Source: Balneolaceae bacterium (GTDB lineage Bacteria > Bacteroidota > Rhodothermia > Balneolales > Balneolaceae). From it: a DNA stretch of 64,000 nucleotides. Both the position numbers and the translations under genes were made by a program. This document shows, piece by piece, positions 24,075 to 33,622 of the stretch (positions are counted from its first letter, which is position 1; the number at the start of each line of letters is the position of its first letter). The stretch lies in the NCBI GenBank assembly GCA_020832415.1, contig JAFIES010000141.1, positions 1-64,000 on the forward strand, read 5' to 3'. Under the pieces are notes generated by a model, which saw only the letters and a program-made list of their open reading frames with translations, ran no database searches and was not told the origin of the DNA.

Positions 24075-25925
24075 TTACTTCTTCTTTTTAGCCTTTTTGG
24101 ATGGCCTTTTTTTGCCTTTTTCTTCTACTTCCAGTTCAGGCTTTTTATTGCTCATCTGCTTGTTTATGATCGCTTGCTGGGCCACTGAGAGCACATTATA
24201 AACCAGGTAGTACAAACTCAATCCCGAAGCAAAATTGTTAAACACAAACAGAAGTATAAACGGAATGATGTATGTAAACGCCTTCATGTTTGGGCCGCCA
24301 CTTGGGGCTGCACCGCCACTCATTCCGCCTGAAACTTTCGTCTGCAGGAACATAGCAGCAGACATCAGCAGCACAAAACCTGCAATCTGATCGCCCAGAA
24401 AAGGAATTGTAAACGGTAAATCCAGAATATAATCCGGAGCAGACAGATCACTTGCCCACAAGAACGACTGCTGACGAATCAACATAGAATTCTGGAAGAA
24501 GAAAAAGAGCGTAATAAGAATCGGGAACTGCAGCAACATCGGCAAACATCCACCAAGCGGATTTACTTTTGCCCGTTTATACAGTGCAATGGTCTCTTTT
24601 TGCTGCTTCTGCGGATCATCTTTATACTTTTCCTGTATCTCTTTCATCTGCGGCTGCAGCTCTTTCATAGCCGCCATACTCTTGAAACTCTTCTGCGTGA
24701 GAGGGAAAAGTATCAGCTTAATAATCACACCAAAGAGTATAATTAATACCCCGTAATTATTGATGAATAGGCTTCCAAAAGCAAAGAAAGGTATCACCAA
24801 ATATCGTACAAGCGGATCAGCAAACCAGCGAATCAGAGCGTAACCGATTTCGATTACATCATATGCATTTTCGTGGAAATCGCGCAGATCGTAATATCTC
24901 AGCGGCCCGGCATACAACTCATAAGTGAGAGTGGGATTTTGCGCAAAACTTGATTGAACGGCTACCTGATAGCGATGAATGGTTCCGGGTAATGAAGGAT
25001 CACCATCAACTTCTCCCGACAGAATTGCAGCATTGGAGTGGGTTACCGGCTTGATGTACTGACCGAAAAATCGGGTTTTGGTCATTACCCAATCTATGGT
25101 TCCATTAAATCTCTGCTCACCCGTGCCCTCTTCACCTATCTGCAGTTTCTCCATACTGCCGCCAAGAAATACATTGGCCGATGAATTTTGAGCATCCTGA
25201 ACAAAATCTCTTTCGGTTAAATTAAGCGCTGAAGTCCATCCAAAATCTACATTGGTGCCGCTGATGTAGGACTCCATATTAACCAGTTCTACATCAATAG
25301 AATAGGCGTATTGGCCTGAATGAAATGTGTAGGTGAAACGAATTTCAGAATCATCATCAAGCGCAAGTCTGTACCCTATGTTAATACTCTCGTCATCAGC
25401 TAATTCAAAAATACCGGTTTCGTGGAGGGGCTCAAAAACCAGTTCGTTGGTTTCAATATTGTAATTTTGATGCGACAAAAATCCTAACGAGTAGGCTGAT
25501 CTCAATGTATCAGTAAGCATTTGCACATTGAACTGATCCCACGTTCTGTGCTCAAGCAGTGTATATTTTACAGGGCCCGCACCTACGTTGGAGAGCTCAA
25601 TTTCGTAAAGAGGTGTTCGTACAACTGTGGTAAGCGTATCACTGATTGATGCAGCTGCAAAAGTTCCCAAAGCACGCGCAGGAGTTTGGGTCGTCTCTTC
25701 CTGCTCGCTGATCTCTACTTCTCGTTCTGTTGGTTCGGTGCCAACTGTATCAGCATCTTCTATGCCCGGCTGCTGCTGTGCCTGTATCGCTGCGATGCTG
25801 TCTTGTGCGGCAATTCGCTCGGCTTCTCTTCGCTCAAGCTCTTCCTGGCTTGGCATTGTGGACCACGCCCAGGCAATCGTGATAACAAAAATGAGTAGGA
25901 GTCCTGTAACTGTATTTCTGTCCAA
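24075..25925 (-). CDS. yidC: membrane protein insertase YidC
   Basis: Inserts and folds inner-membrane proteins, alone or with Sec. The 616-residue protein has an N-terminal helix (VTGLLLIFVITIAWAWSTM), a large periplasmic beta domain (about 80-340) and the C-terminal 60KD_IMP core with five helices beginning near FINNYGVLIILFGVIIKLILF. The hydrophilic-groove Arg region, the LPMLLQFPILITLFFFF helix and a highly basic Lys-rich tail are visible. It follows rnpA by 13 bases; the yidD gene often found between them is missing. Confidence 0.96.
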   Translation of the reverse strand: MDRNTVTGLLLIFVITIAWAWSTMPSQEELERREAERIAAQDSIAAIQAQQQPGIEDADTVGTEPTEREVEISEQEETTQTPARALGTFAAASISDTLTTVVRTPLYEIELSNVGAGPVKYTLLEHRTWDQFNVQMLTDTLRSAYSLGFLSHQNYNIETNELVFEPLHETGIFELADDESINIGYRLALDDDSEIRFTYTFHSGQYAYSIDVELVNMESYISGTNVDFGWTSALNLTERDFVQDAQNSSANVFLGGSMEKLQIGEEGTGEQRFNGTIDWVMTKTRFFGQYIKPVTHSNAAILSGEVDGDPSLPGTIHRYQVAVQSSFAQNPTLTYELYAGPLRYYDLRDFHENAYDVIEIGYALIRWFADPLVRYLVIPFFAFGSLFINNYGVLIILFGVIIKLILFPLTQKSFKSMAAMKELQPQMKEIQEKYKDDPQKQQKETIALYKRAKVNPLGGCLPMLLQFPILITLFFFFQNSMLIRQQSFLWASDLSAPDYILDLPFTIPFLGDQIAGFVLLMSAAMFLQTKVSGGMSGGAAPSGGPNMKAFTYIIPFILLFVFNNFASGLSLYYLVYNVLSVAQQAIINKQMSNKKPELEVEEKGKKRPSKKAKKKK

Positions 25926-25938
25926 AATTCTGTATCAG

Positions 25939-26403
25939 TTAAATTTCGTGATTGATTGATTGCCTTGAATCGCTGTTCGTCTCTGCTGAATATCTCGCCA
26001 ACCGCTCTCTTGTTCTTTTCAGAAGATCTGCAATCTGGGCGTTCGCACTTTCGAAGGTCAGCTGATCGCTGCCGGCCATAAATGCCCCATGAAATCCAAA
26101 GTTGTTTTGAGAGAACAAATCCTGCAGCAACTGTTGATTTAACCGGTAAGATTCGCGCATGTACCGTTTTATTCTGTTACGCTTAACAGCACCCTTTATC
26201 CTCTTTTTGGGGGCTATAAAGCCGATATAACAACCCTCAGCAGGGTCGTTGTACAGGCGGTAACGAAATTGGAGGGAATCTGAGTTCAGCACGGTAGATT
26301 TTTCAAAAAGGCGCTCGAAATTACGCCTTCCACGCAATATTTTTGATCGGGGCAGTGAATTATCGGTGGTATGTAGGTCAGGCCTACTTACCTCCTCTTT
26401 CAT
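25939..26403 (-). CDS. rnpA: ribonuclease P protein component
   Basis: Protein subunit of RNase P, which trims the 5' leader of tRNA precursors with the RNA subunit. The 154-residue protein has the typical [13 protein letters not shown] start of the fold and the RNR motif in [16 protein letters not shown]. The N-terminal 20 residues before ILRGRR are longer than usual. The ATG at 26403 lies inside rpmH, giving a 20-base overlap in another frame; no later ATG or GTG precedes the conserved core, so this start is favoured. Confidence 0.95.
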   Translation of the reverse strand: MKEEVSRPDLHTTDNSLPRSKILRGRRNFERLFEKSTVLNSDSLQFRYRLYNDPAEGCYIGFIAPKKRIKGAVKRNRIKRYMRESYRLNQQLLQDLFSQNNFGFHGAFMAGSDQLTFESANAQIADLLKRTRERLARYSAETNSDSRQSINHEI

Positions 26404-26539
26404 CGCTAACCGTGAGCTTATGCCTTCCTTTTTTTCTGCGGCGCTTGATTACTTCCTGACCATCTTTCGTGCTCATTCGTTTTCTGAAGCCGTGCTTGTT
26501 AACTCTCTTACGTTTACTTGGCTGAAATGTACGTTTCAT
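26384..26539 (-). CDS. rpmH: 50S ribosomal protein L34
   Basis: A 51-residue ribosomal protein read directly from the minus strand: it begins [19 protein letters not shown] and continues [19 protein letters not shown], the universal L34 pattern, ending DERGGK before TAG. The last codons overlap the 5' end of rnpA. Upstream is an approximately 270-base divergent intergenic region shared with secA rather than the dnaA/oriC region seen in many bacteria, so this locus is not evidence for an origin here. Confidence 0.96.
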   Translation of the reverse strand: MKRTFQPSKRKRVNKHGFRKRMSTKDGQEVIKRRRKKGRHKLTVSDERGGK

Positions 26540-26809
26540 GTTCTGTTAAATTAAATAAATTCGTTTTACCTGTTTTTAGATAGACCCCAAAAATAAGAAG
26601 AAAATATATAAAACCGAATCCCTAATTTTTATAAAAATAGTGCCTGTTTCATCAATCTTTCTGACATTGTTGCGTTAAGCACCCAAATTGAAAGCATGGC
26701 ACCGTATTTGCTGTGTTTTTGTTGCAGAAAATGAACTACTGAAGCAACCTGTTGAACAGCGCTTTATTTAGCTGTATTTTGCCAGACTAATTTAAAACCG
26801 ATTTTATTC

Positions 26810-29800
26810 ATGTTAGACCAGATATCCAGTTTTCTTACCAAAATTTTTGGCACCAAAAGTTCAAGAGATTTAAAAAAGTTATGGCCAATCGTTGATGAGA
26901 TAAAAAGCTTTGAAGATGAAATAAAAGCTCTCTCCGATGAAGAACTGAAACAGAAAACAGTAAATTTCAAACAGCTCATTAAAGATCGTACACAGGAAGT
27001 GAGCGATCAGATTGCTGAAATCAAGCAAAAGATGGACTCAAATGATGAGTCGATTACCCTTGAGGAACGAAGAGAATTTTCCGACCTGCTTGAGGAGCTT
27101 GAGCAAGAGTGGCTCGACATACTTGAGGACACACTCGATGAAATTCTGCCTGAAGCTTACGCCGTACTGAAGGATACCTGCCGCAGATTTGTCGGTAAAA
27201 AGTGGAAAGTTGCCGGCAGTGAAATTGTATGGGACATGATTCCATACGATGTACAGCTTGTTGGAGCCGTTGCCATGCACAAGAGCAGCATCTCTGAGAT
27301 GAAAACCGGTGAAGGTAAAACGCTTTCAGCCATTTTTCCATCCTATCTGAATGCACTTGCAGGACGCGGAGTACATGTGATTACCGTTAACACCTACCTG
27401 GCCCAGCGTGATGCAGAGTGGAATGAGCCCATTTTCAACTTCCACGGACTGCATGTAGATTGCATCGACCGGTACGACCCCAATACAGAAGCCCGACGAA
27501 AAGCTTACCGCGCAGATATTACTTACGGTACCAACAACGAATTCGGTTTCGACTACCTGAGAGATAATATGGTTGTGGAAGAGGAGCAGCTTGTTCAGCG
27601 CGAGCATCACTACGCCATTATTGATGAGGTTGATTCTATTCTGATTGATGAAGCCCGTACACCGTTAATTATTTCCGGTCCCGTGCCACAATCATCAGGA
27701 CAGCAGAAGTACGAAGAGATGAAACCCCGGGTTGAAGCACTTGTGAAGGCCCAAAAAGCACTCGTGGCATCACTCGTGAGTGAAGCAGAAGCCGAATACG
27801 AAGCTGAAAATTTTGAAGCAGCCGGCCTTGCACTTTTCCGCGCTGAAAGAGGCTTTCCAAAGAATAAAAAATTCAAAAAGCTGATGCAGGAAGCAAGCTA
27901 TCAGCGCCTTGTTCAGCAAACCGAAAGCTTGTACCTGGCAGATAATGCCAAGAATATGCCTTTTGTTGATGAGTACCTCTACTATGCAGTAGATCTCAAA
28001 CAGAAGTCTATCGAAATGACCGACAAAGGGCGCGATTTCATCACTTCTGAAAAAGAAGGCGATGAGTTTTTTGTGATACCTGATCTTGGCCTCGAAACCT
28101 CCCTCATTGAAGAGGAGGCCGAAAAACTTCGGAAAGAGAAAATCGCGGCAGTTGAAGAGAACAGCGAGTTCAGCGATGATTATAAAGCCAAGAAAATTGA
28201 AGAGATTGAAGAGGAGGTAAAACAGGAGCGCGAAAAGAAATTTAATGAACTGCACCGTCTGTTTGCCGAGCGTGGTGATCGAATTCATACCGTGAATCAG
28301 CTGCTTAAATCTTACACCCTCTTTGAGCGTGAAGAAGAGTATATCGTACAGGATGGTAAAGTTCAGATTGTTGATGAGCACACCGGCCGTGTACTTTCCG
28401 GACGTCGATATTCCGACGGTTTACACCAGGCTATTGAAGCGAAAGAGAATGTAAAGATCGAAGCGGCTACACAAACCTACGCAACCATTACGCTGCAGAA
28501 CTACTTCAGGATGTACCACAAACTTGCCGGTATGACCGGTACAGCTGCTACAGAAGAGGGAGAATTTAACGAAATTTACAGCCTTGATGTTACCGTAATC
28601 CCCACCAACCGCCCCATTATTCGGGATGATCGTGAGGATCTGATTTTCCGCACGAAACGCGAAAAATTTAAGGCCACCATTGATAAAATTCGTGAATACC
28701 ACGAAAAGGGCCAGCCGGTTTTGGTGGGTACCACCAGCGTTGATATTTCCGAGAGCATCAGCCGTATGCTTAAGCGCGAAAAAATTCCGCATAATGTGCT
28801 GAACGCCAAGCAGCATGCGCATGAAAGTGAGATTGTTGCACAGGCCGGACGACCGGGTGCCGTTACCGTTGCCACAAACATGGCGGGACGAGGAACCGAT
28901 ATTAAACTGACTGATGAAGTTAAAGCGAATGGCGGCCTTGCCATTCTTGGTACAGCCCGGCATGAATCCCGCCGAATTGACCTTCAGCTGAGAGGCCGTG
29001 CGGGACGACAAGGTGATCCCGGTGAAACACAGTTTTTTGTATCGCTTGAAGATGATTTGATGACACTGTTTGGCGGCACCGATAGAATTGCCAACATCAT
29101 GGACAAACTGAACTTCGATGAAGGTGAAGTTATTCAGCATCCATGGGTAACGAAATCACTCGAGAGAGCGCAGAAAAAAGTTGAGCAGAACAATTTCAGC
29201 ATTCGTAAGCGGCAGCTGGAATTTGATGATGTACTCAACAATCAGCGAAAAGTTATCTACTCCAGAAGAAAGCACGCCCTTAAAGGTGATCAGCTGCAGA
29301 GTGATATTTTCGATATGATTGAAAACCTCATTGAAAATGTGGTCTATGAGCACTTTCCAACCGGAGATTTTGAAAAACTACGGGATGAAATTCTGCGCCT
29401 TCTCGCTGTGGAAATTGAGATTGACCGCGACAAATGGGCCATCTGGGGAGAGGATGGATTGACCGACCATGTTATCGAAAGAGCTTTCCAGGTTTACCGG
29501 AAAAAAGAGAACCTGATTGCAGAGCCGCTCTATCGTATCATCCAGCAGATACAATCATCGGATGCAGAGAAAAAACCAACCAAAATTCAGGTTATTTTCA
29601 GTGATGGCATTCGCCGGATGAGAATTATTGTGGATGTGGAAAAAGCGGAGAAAAATCAAGGCCGTGAAGTTGCCCGGGCACTTGAGCGAACCGCAATTCT
29701 CTCAACCATCGATAACAAGTGGATGGAACACCTTCGTGAGCTGGATACAGTTAAAGAAGGTATTGGCCTGCGCTCTTTCGGGCAGAAAGATCCGCTTCTT

Positions 29801-30196
29801 GAATACAAACGCGAGGCTTTTGAGATGTTTAAAGGCCTGCTCGATGAGATCAACAAAGAGACCATCACCCTTATCTGGAAAGCGATACCTGAAATGTCAG
29901 GTGCACCGCAACAGGCCCAAAAAACCCAGGGCAAATACGATATGGCAAAAGCTCAAACTCAGCATGCCGACTCAACCAATATGGGTTTCAGAGGAGCTCA
30001 GCAGGGGGAAGATGGCAATCAGCAACGGGCTTCAGCACCGGGCGAAAAACGCCAGCCTGTAACAGTTGAGGATGAACCGGGCCGTAATGACTTTGTGAAG
30101 GTGCAAAACCTGAGCACCAATCAGGTGAAGAAGGTGAAGTGGAAATACGCCAAAAAAATGGTGGATGAAGATGGCTGGATACTTGTGGAAAAATAA
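26810..30196 (+). CDS. secA: preprotein translocase ATPase SecA
   Basis: Motor that drives unfolded preproteins through SecYEG. The 1128-residue protein shows Walker A MKTGEGKTL, DEVDSILIDEARTPLIISG, a preprotein cross-linking domain, ATNMAGRGTDIKL and the QLRGRAGRQGDPG motif of the second motor domain. It is longer than the E. coli protein (901), with a charged coiled-coil-rich insertion around residues 300-480, as in Bacteroidota relatives. The C terminus ends DEDGWILVEK and lacks the CxCx8CH zinc motif of many SecA proteins. Confidence 0.97.
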   Translation: MLDQISSFLTKIFGTKSSRDLKKLWPIVDEIKSFEDEIKALSDEELKQKTVNFKQLIKDRTQEVSDQIAEIKQKMDSNDESITLEERREFSDLLEELEQEWLDILEDTLDEILPEAYAVLKDTCRRFVGKKWKVAGSEIVWDMIPYDVQLVGAVAMHKSSISEMKTGEGKTLSAIFPSYLNALAGRGVHVITVNTYLAQRDAEWNEPIFNFHGLHVDCIDRYDPNTEARRKAYRADITYGTNNEFGFDYLRDNMVVEEEQLVQREHHYAIIDEVDSILIDEARTPLIISGPVPQSSGQQKYEEMKPRVEALVKAQKALVASLVSEAEAEYEAENFEAAGLALFRAERGFPKNKKFKKLMQEASYQRLVQQTESLYLADNAKNMPFVDEYLYYAVDLKQKSIEMTDKGRDFITSEKEGDEFFVIPDLGLETSLIEEEAEKLRKEKIAAVEENSEFSDDYKAKKIEEIEEEVKQEREKKFNELHRLFAERGDRIHTVNQLLKSYTLFEREEEYIVQDGKVQIVDEHTGRVLSGRRYSDGLHQAIEAKENVKIEAATQTYATITLQNYFRMYHKLAGMTGTAATEEGEFNEIYSLDVTVIPTNRPIIRDDREDLIFRTKREKFKATIDKIREYHEKGQPVLVGTTSVDISESISRMLKREKIPHNVLNAKQHAHESEIVAQAGRPGAVTVATNMAGRGTDIKLTDEVKANGGLAILGTARHESRRIDLQLRGRAGRQGDPGETQFFVSLEDDLMTLFGGTDRIANIMDKLNFDEGEVIQHPWVTKSLERAQKKVEQNNFSIRKRQLEFDDVLNNQRKVIYSRRKHALKGDQLQSDIFDMIENLIENVVYEHFPTGDFEKLRDEILRLLAVEIEIDRDKWAIWGEDGLTDHVIERAFQVYRKKENLIAEPLYRIIQQIQSSDAEKKPTKIQVIFSDGIRRMRIIVDVEKAEKNQGREVARALERTAILSTIDNKWMEHLRELDTVKEGIGLRSFGQKDPLLEYKREAFEMFKGLLDEINKETITLIWKAIPEMSGAPQQAQKTQGKYDMAKAQTQHADSTNMGFRGAQQGEDGNQQRASAPGEKRQPVTVEDEPGRNDFVKVQNLSTNQVKKVKWKYAKKMVDEDGWILVEK

Positions 30197-30227
30197 GTTA
30201 ACCGGCCTGTAGTTCTTTATTCAGTTT

Positions 30228-31109
30228 TTATCGCATAGAATAGCCCAGCATAAAATGCCAGACTGTGAGCGCTGCAAGCTTCACAGTTTGACTATCTCTG
30301 TCGAATAGCGGGTTTACTTCGCAAATATCAAATGATGTTACATTGCTGCATTTGCCTAACCGAAAAGCAAGTTCCAGCCACAACTCTTTCGATATTCCGG
30401 AAGCATTCGGAGCGCTAACTCCGGGAGCTTCCGACTGGTTAACGGCATCCATATCCATCGTGATCATGATTGAACCATCTGTAATTTCAAGCTGCTTCTC
30501 AATCATCTCTGCTGATATTTCATAATCAAACAGAGCCGAACCGGCAGATTTTGCAAATTGGTAATGCTCGAATGAAACGGCAGATGGGTTCAATCCAAAA
30601 ACGTGATAAGCTTCGCAACAGCCTGAACTATGATCTATAGCTTGCCTGAACGGTGAACCGGAATGTGGCAATCCGTTTTTTAATGCCCTTACATCTGTAT
30701 GAGCATCAATATTGATGATAGTAACCGGCTTTTCCAAAGTAGCATAACCCATAAAATGGCCAAATGCTGTTTCATGTCCGCCGCCCAGAATAATTGGCAA
30801 AACACCGGTATTCAAGCGCGGTTTCAGCTCCGATGCCAAACGCAGCTGATCTTTTTCCACATCATTTTCGCAGGGTATAGTGCCGGCGAAATCAGTAGCC
30901 TCTAAAACATCGGTGTGCTTCTGGTAATGCTTTGCATGAGGAGTAAGATTACCCAATGCAGCCCGGATAAGTTCAGGCGCTTTCGACGCCCCCGGCCTGC
31001 CACCATTCGTAAACACTCCATGATCGGACGGGAATTCAAGAATATGAATAGCTGAACGCTCTGCCGATCGCCTGCCAATAAAATCTCGAAGTTTTGGATC
31101 ACTGCTCAT
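30228..31109 (-). CDS. hutG: formimidoylglutamase (arginase family)
   Basis: Hydrolyses N-formimidoyl-L-glutamate to glutamate and formamide in histidine catabolism. The 293-residue protein has the ureohydrolase manganese motifs GGGHETAFGH, INIDAHTDVR and MTMDMDAVNQSEAPGVSAP. Assignment to HutG rather than arginase or agmatinase rests on hutI being encoded two genes upstream on the same strand. Its start overlaps the stop of the exchanger gene by ATGA. Confidence 0.88.
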   Translation of the reverse strand: MSSDPKLRDFIGRRSAERSAIHILEFPSDHGVFTNGGRPGASKAPELIRAALGNLTPHAKHYQKHTDVLEATDFAGTIPCENDVEKDQLRLASELKPRLNTGVLPIILGGGHETAFGHFMGYATLEKPVTIINIDAHTDVRALKNGLPHSGSPFRQAIDHSSGCCEAYHVFGLNPSAVSFEHYQFAKSAGSALFDYEISAEMIEKQLEITDGSIMITMDMDAVNQSEAPGVSAPNASGISKELWLELAFRLGKCSNVTSFDICEVNPLFDRDSQTVKLAALTVWHFMLGYSMR

Positions 31110-32194
31110 TTTCGTCTTTTTGGATTAAAATTTCTAAAGCGATACCTCTTTTTCAGCTCAAGTGTGGCAAGTAAAAGCACCGCAAATGCAACTACCGGAA
31201 TAATGAAATAGAGTGTCATATTCACAAAAACACTGAGAAAATCATGCTCCGTTGATGACAGATAGAGATAGAAAATGTATGAAAAGTAGAAAAAGAGTAA
31301 CAGCACACCTTCCCACCGAACAATTTTATGCCCTGTATAAAAAATGGGTACACAGAGTATTGAGGCCCCAATTAATACAAGCAGATCGAATGATACCAGT
31401 ACGTCCTGAACCGGAATGGCCCCGGGGATGAAAAGCCCGGACACACCAAGAACTGCAAGAAAATTGAGAATGTTACTCCCGATTACACTTCCAACGGCAA
31501 TATCGCGCTCACCCTTTAATGCGGCCGCAAGAGAGATGACTATTTCAGGTAACGAAGTACCAATTGCCACAACAGTAAGACCAATGGTTAACTCGCTAAC
31601 ACCTGCCATTTCAGCAAAAATAAGTGCACTCCCAATCAGCCATCTTGCCCCCAAAATTAATGCAGCGAATCCCGCAATTGTACCAATCAAATTTAAGCTG
31701 ATAGCAGAAAACCCACGATTTATATTCTCTGAAGGTTCAGGGTTACCTCCACCTTTTCTTCTTGCCAGATATATGAGATAAACCATCAGGATTGCTGATA
31801 GAATAAGGCACTCAATAAAAGTTATTGAACCATTCAGGGCCAGCAAATAGACGAAGATGGTGATGGCTATCATAATGGGCACATCCCATTTGATAAGATT
31901 TTTGTTCACCTTCAGCGGTATAAAAAGAGCTGAAATTCCCAAAATGAGCAGTGTATTGGTAATGTTGCTCCCCACGATATTACCAAGCATCAGGTCAGTT
32001 TGCCCATCTATACCGGCCTGTATGCTTACAGCGAGTTCCGGTGCACTTGTCCCAAATGCAACAACTGTTAATCCAATGATAAGTTTAGGGATGCCTGAAA
32101 TGATGGCCAGTTTAGATACACATCGCACCAATATTTCTGCCCCACCAATAAGGGCAACCAAACCTACCACAAACCAAATAATTGGCTCAATCAC
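31106..32194 (-). CDS. calcium/sodium antiporter (CaCA family, YrbG-like)
   Basis: A 362-residue membrane protein of about ten to eleven helices with the two alpha repeats of the CaCA superfamily: LTVVAFGTSAPELAVSI with NIVGSNITNTLLILG, and LTVVAIGTSLPEIVISL with SVIGSNILNFLAVLG. Family members exchange Na+ or H+ for Ca2+. It lies between hutI and hutG, overlapping hutG by four bases, so it is part of the same transcript. A link to histidine use (for example Na+ or Ca2+ balance) is not evident from sequence. The C-terminal tail is basic (RNFNPKRRK). Confidence 0.9.
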   Translation of the reverse strand: MIEPIIWFVVGLVALIGGAEILVRCVSKLAIISGIPKLIIGLTVVAFGTSAPELAVSIQAGIDGQTDLMLGNIVGSNITNTLLILGISALFIPLKVNKNLIKWDVPIMIAITIFVYLLALNGSITFIECLILSAILMVYLIYLARRKGGGNPEPSENINRGFSAISLNLIGTIAGFAALILGARWLIGSALIFAEMAGVSELTIGLTVVAIGTSLPEIVISLAAALKGERDIAVGSVIGSNILNFLAVLGVSGLFIPGAIPVQDVLVSFDLLVLIGASILCVPIFYTGHKIVRWEGVLLLFFYFSYIFYLYLSSTEHDFLSVFVNMTLYFIIPVVAFAVLLLATLELKKRYRFRNFNPKRRK

Positions 32195-32250
32195 TACTAA
32201 TTTTTCCGTTTAATTTTTCTGATTATCAAACTCTGTTTACTTTGTATTCT

Positions 32251-33468
32251 CTACTCTGAAATCCGGACACCTTTTGCATACACACGATCAATCTTGCTGC
32301 CGCCAAAGTGGTACATCCAAAAATTCAGGTCCGGTGTATTAATTATAACAAAATCAGCACTCTTACCGGGTTCTATCGAGCCGATTTTTTTCTCCATTGC
32401 TACGGCTTTTGCTGAATAGATTGTGGCAGCTTTTAAGGTTTCAGCAGGAGTTAATCTGCCGTGGTTACAAGTTAACATCATGGCAAGGTGCATATTGAAG
32501 CTTGGAGCAGAGCCTGGGTTAAAATCGGTAGCTACTGCAACATCAACACCTGCGTCTACCAGGCGCTTGCAATTTAAATAGGGTTGTTGTGTGTAGAGAG
32601 AAGCAATTGGCAGTGTAACTCCTGTAACATTTCTTTCAGCCATTCTCTTCAGGCCTTCATCCGAAACCTGCTCAAGGTGGTCGGCACTTCTGGCACCAAC
32701 TTCGGCCGCAAGTTCAGCACCACCTCCATCACTTAACTGATCCGCATGCAGTTTCGGTTCCAATCCATGCTCCATTGCAGCATTCAAAATGGTGCGGGCT
32801 TCATCAATTGAGAAAGCTGATTCTTCAACAAATATGTCGCAAAACTGAGCAAGATTTTGATGCGCAACGTATGGTATCATCTCGTGAACAATCAAATCGA
32901 TATACCCTTTTCGGTTATCTTTAAACTCTGAAGGTATCGTGTGAGCTCCTAAAAAAGTTGGAATCAGATCAACAGTAAAATTTTCCTGAAGTTTTTTATA
33001 CACTTTAAGCTGTTTGATTTCATCCTGAAGAGTGAGACCGTAGCCGCTTTTGCACTCAATGGTGGTAACACCAAGCTGAATGATGTTACGAAGCAGTGAC
33101 GCCGATTTTTCATACAGCTCTTCAAACGAGGCTTCTCTTGTACTTTTTACTGTTGAGAGTATACCGCCACCGGCTTTGGCAATATTCAGGTAGCTTTCTC
33201 CGCGAATACGCATTTCAAATTCATCCGGGCGCCACCCACCGAAGCAAAGATGTGTATGGCAGTCGATCAGGCCGGGAATTACTATGTGGCCTTTAGCATC
33301 AACAGCCTGTGCCGATTGGTATTTTTCCGGAAGTTCAGACTCTTTTCCAACCCAATCAAACGCACCTTCACTCCAAACGATTGCTGCATTCTCTATCGGA
33401 TGAATGCTATCCTGAGGGCCTTCCATGCAACATGTATAGAGAGTGGAGATGTTTTTTAATACATGCAT
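32251..33468 (-). CDS. hutI: imidazolonepropionase
   Basis: Amidohydrolase that opens imidazolone-5-propionate to formimidoylglutamate, the substrate of HutG. The 405-residue protein has the metal-binding PGLIDCHTHLCFGG motif, ECKSGYGLT, a second His group in KLHADQL with a later SADHLEQ, and the metal Asp in VATDFNPGSAPS. It leads the hutI-exchanger-hutG operon. HutH and HutU are not in the window. Start ATG at 33468 matches the normal N terminus. Confidence 0.95.
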   Translation of the reverse strand: MHVLKNISTLYTCCMEGPQDSIHPIENAAIVWSEGAFDWVGKESELPEKYQSAQAVDAKGHIVIPGLIDCHTHLCFGGWRPDEFEMRIRGESYLNIAKAGGGILSTVKSTREASFEELYEKSASLLRNIIQLGVTTIECKSGYGLTLQDEIKQLKVYKKLQENFTVDLIPTFLGAHTIPSEFKDNRKGYIDLIVHEMIPYVAHQNLAQFCDIFVEESAFSIDEARTILNAAMEHGLEPKLHADQLSDGGGAELAAEVGARSADHLEQVSDEGLKRMAERNVTGVTLPIASLYTQQPYLNCKRLVDAGVDVAVATDFNPGSAPSFNMHLAMMLTCNHGRLTPAETLKAATIYSAKAVAMEKKIGSIEPGKSADFVIINTPDLNFWMYHFGGSKIDRVYAKGVRISE

Positions 33469-33586
33469 AAAAGCTGATTTATGAAAGCAGGAAATATTTT
33501 TAATTAATTTGAGAAAAAACGAAACCTTCTCAATTGAGCGGCGTAATAGTTACTAAATGTTTTGGTTAAAAGAAATGCATACTATT

Positions 33587-33619
33587 AACCCTGCACGTTG
33601 AAACGTGCAGGGTTTTTTT
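33587..33619 (+). terminator. strong hairpin with T-run on the plus strand, between gdhA and hutI
   Basis: AACCCTGCACG (33587-33597) and CGTGCAGGGTT (33604-33614) form a perfect 11-bp stem with a 6-base loop, and a run of T continues to 33619 on the plus strand. Both flanking genes are on the minus strand. On that strand the stem is followed by AATAGT, so it would be a poor U-tract terminator for gdhA and a good one for antisense transcription. Confidence 0.75.
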
Positions 33620-33622
33620 ATG

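Noticed and set aside
26540-26809. Origin of replication near rpmH
   Set aside because: No dnaA gene and no cluster of DnaA boxes seen. The neighbour is secA.
28421-29140. 239-codon open frame on the minus strand inside secA, and a 203-codon frame at 27770-28381
   Set aside because: Both are antisense to the conserved SecA motor, and their translations show no family features; they are coding-strand shadows.
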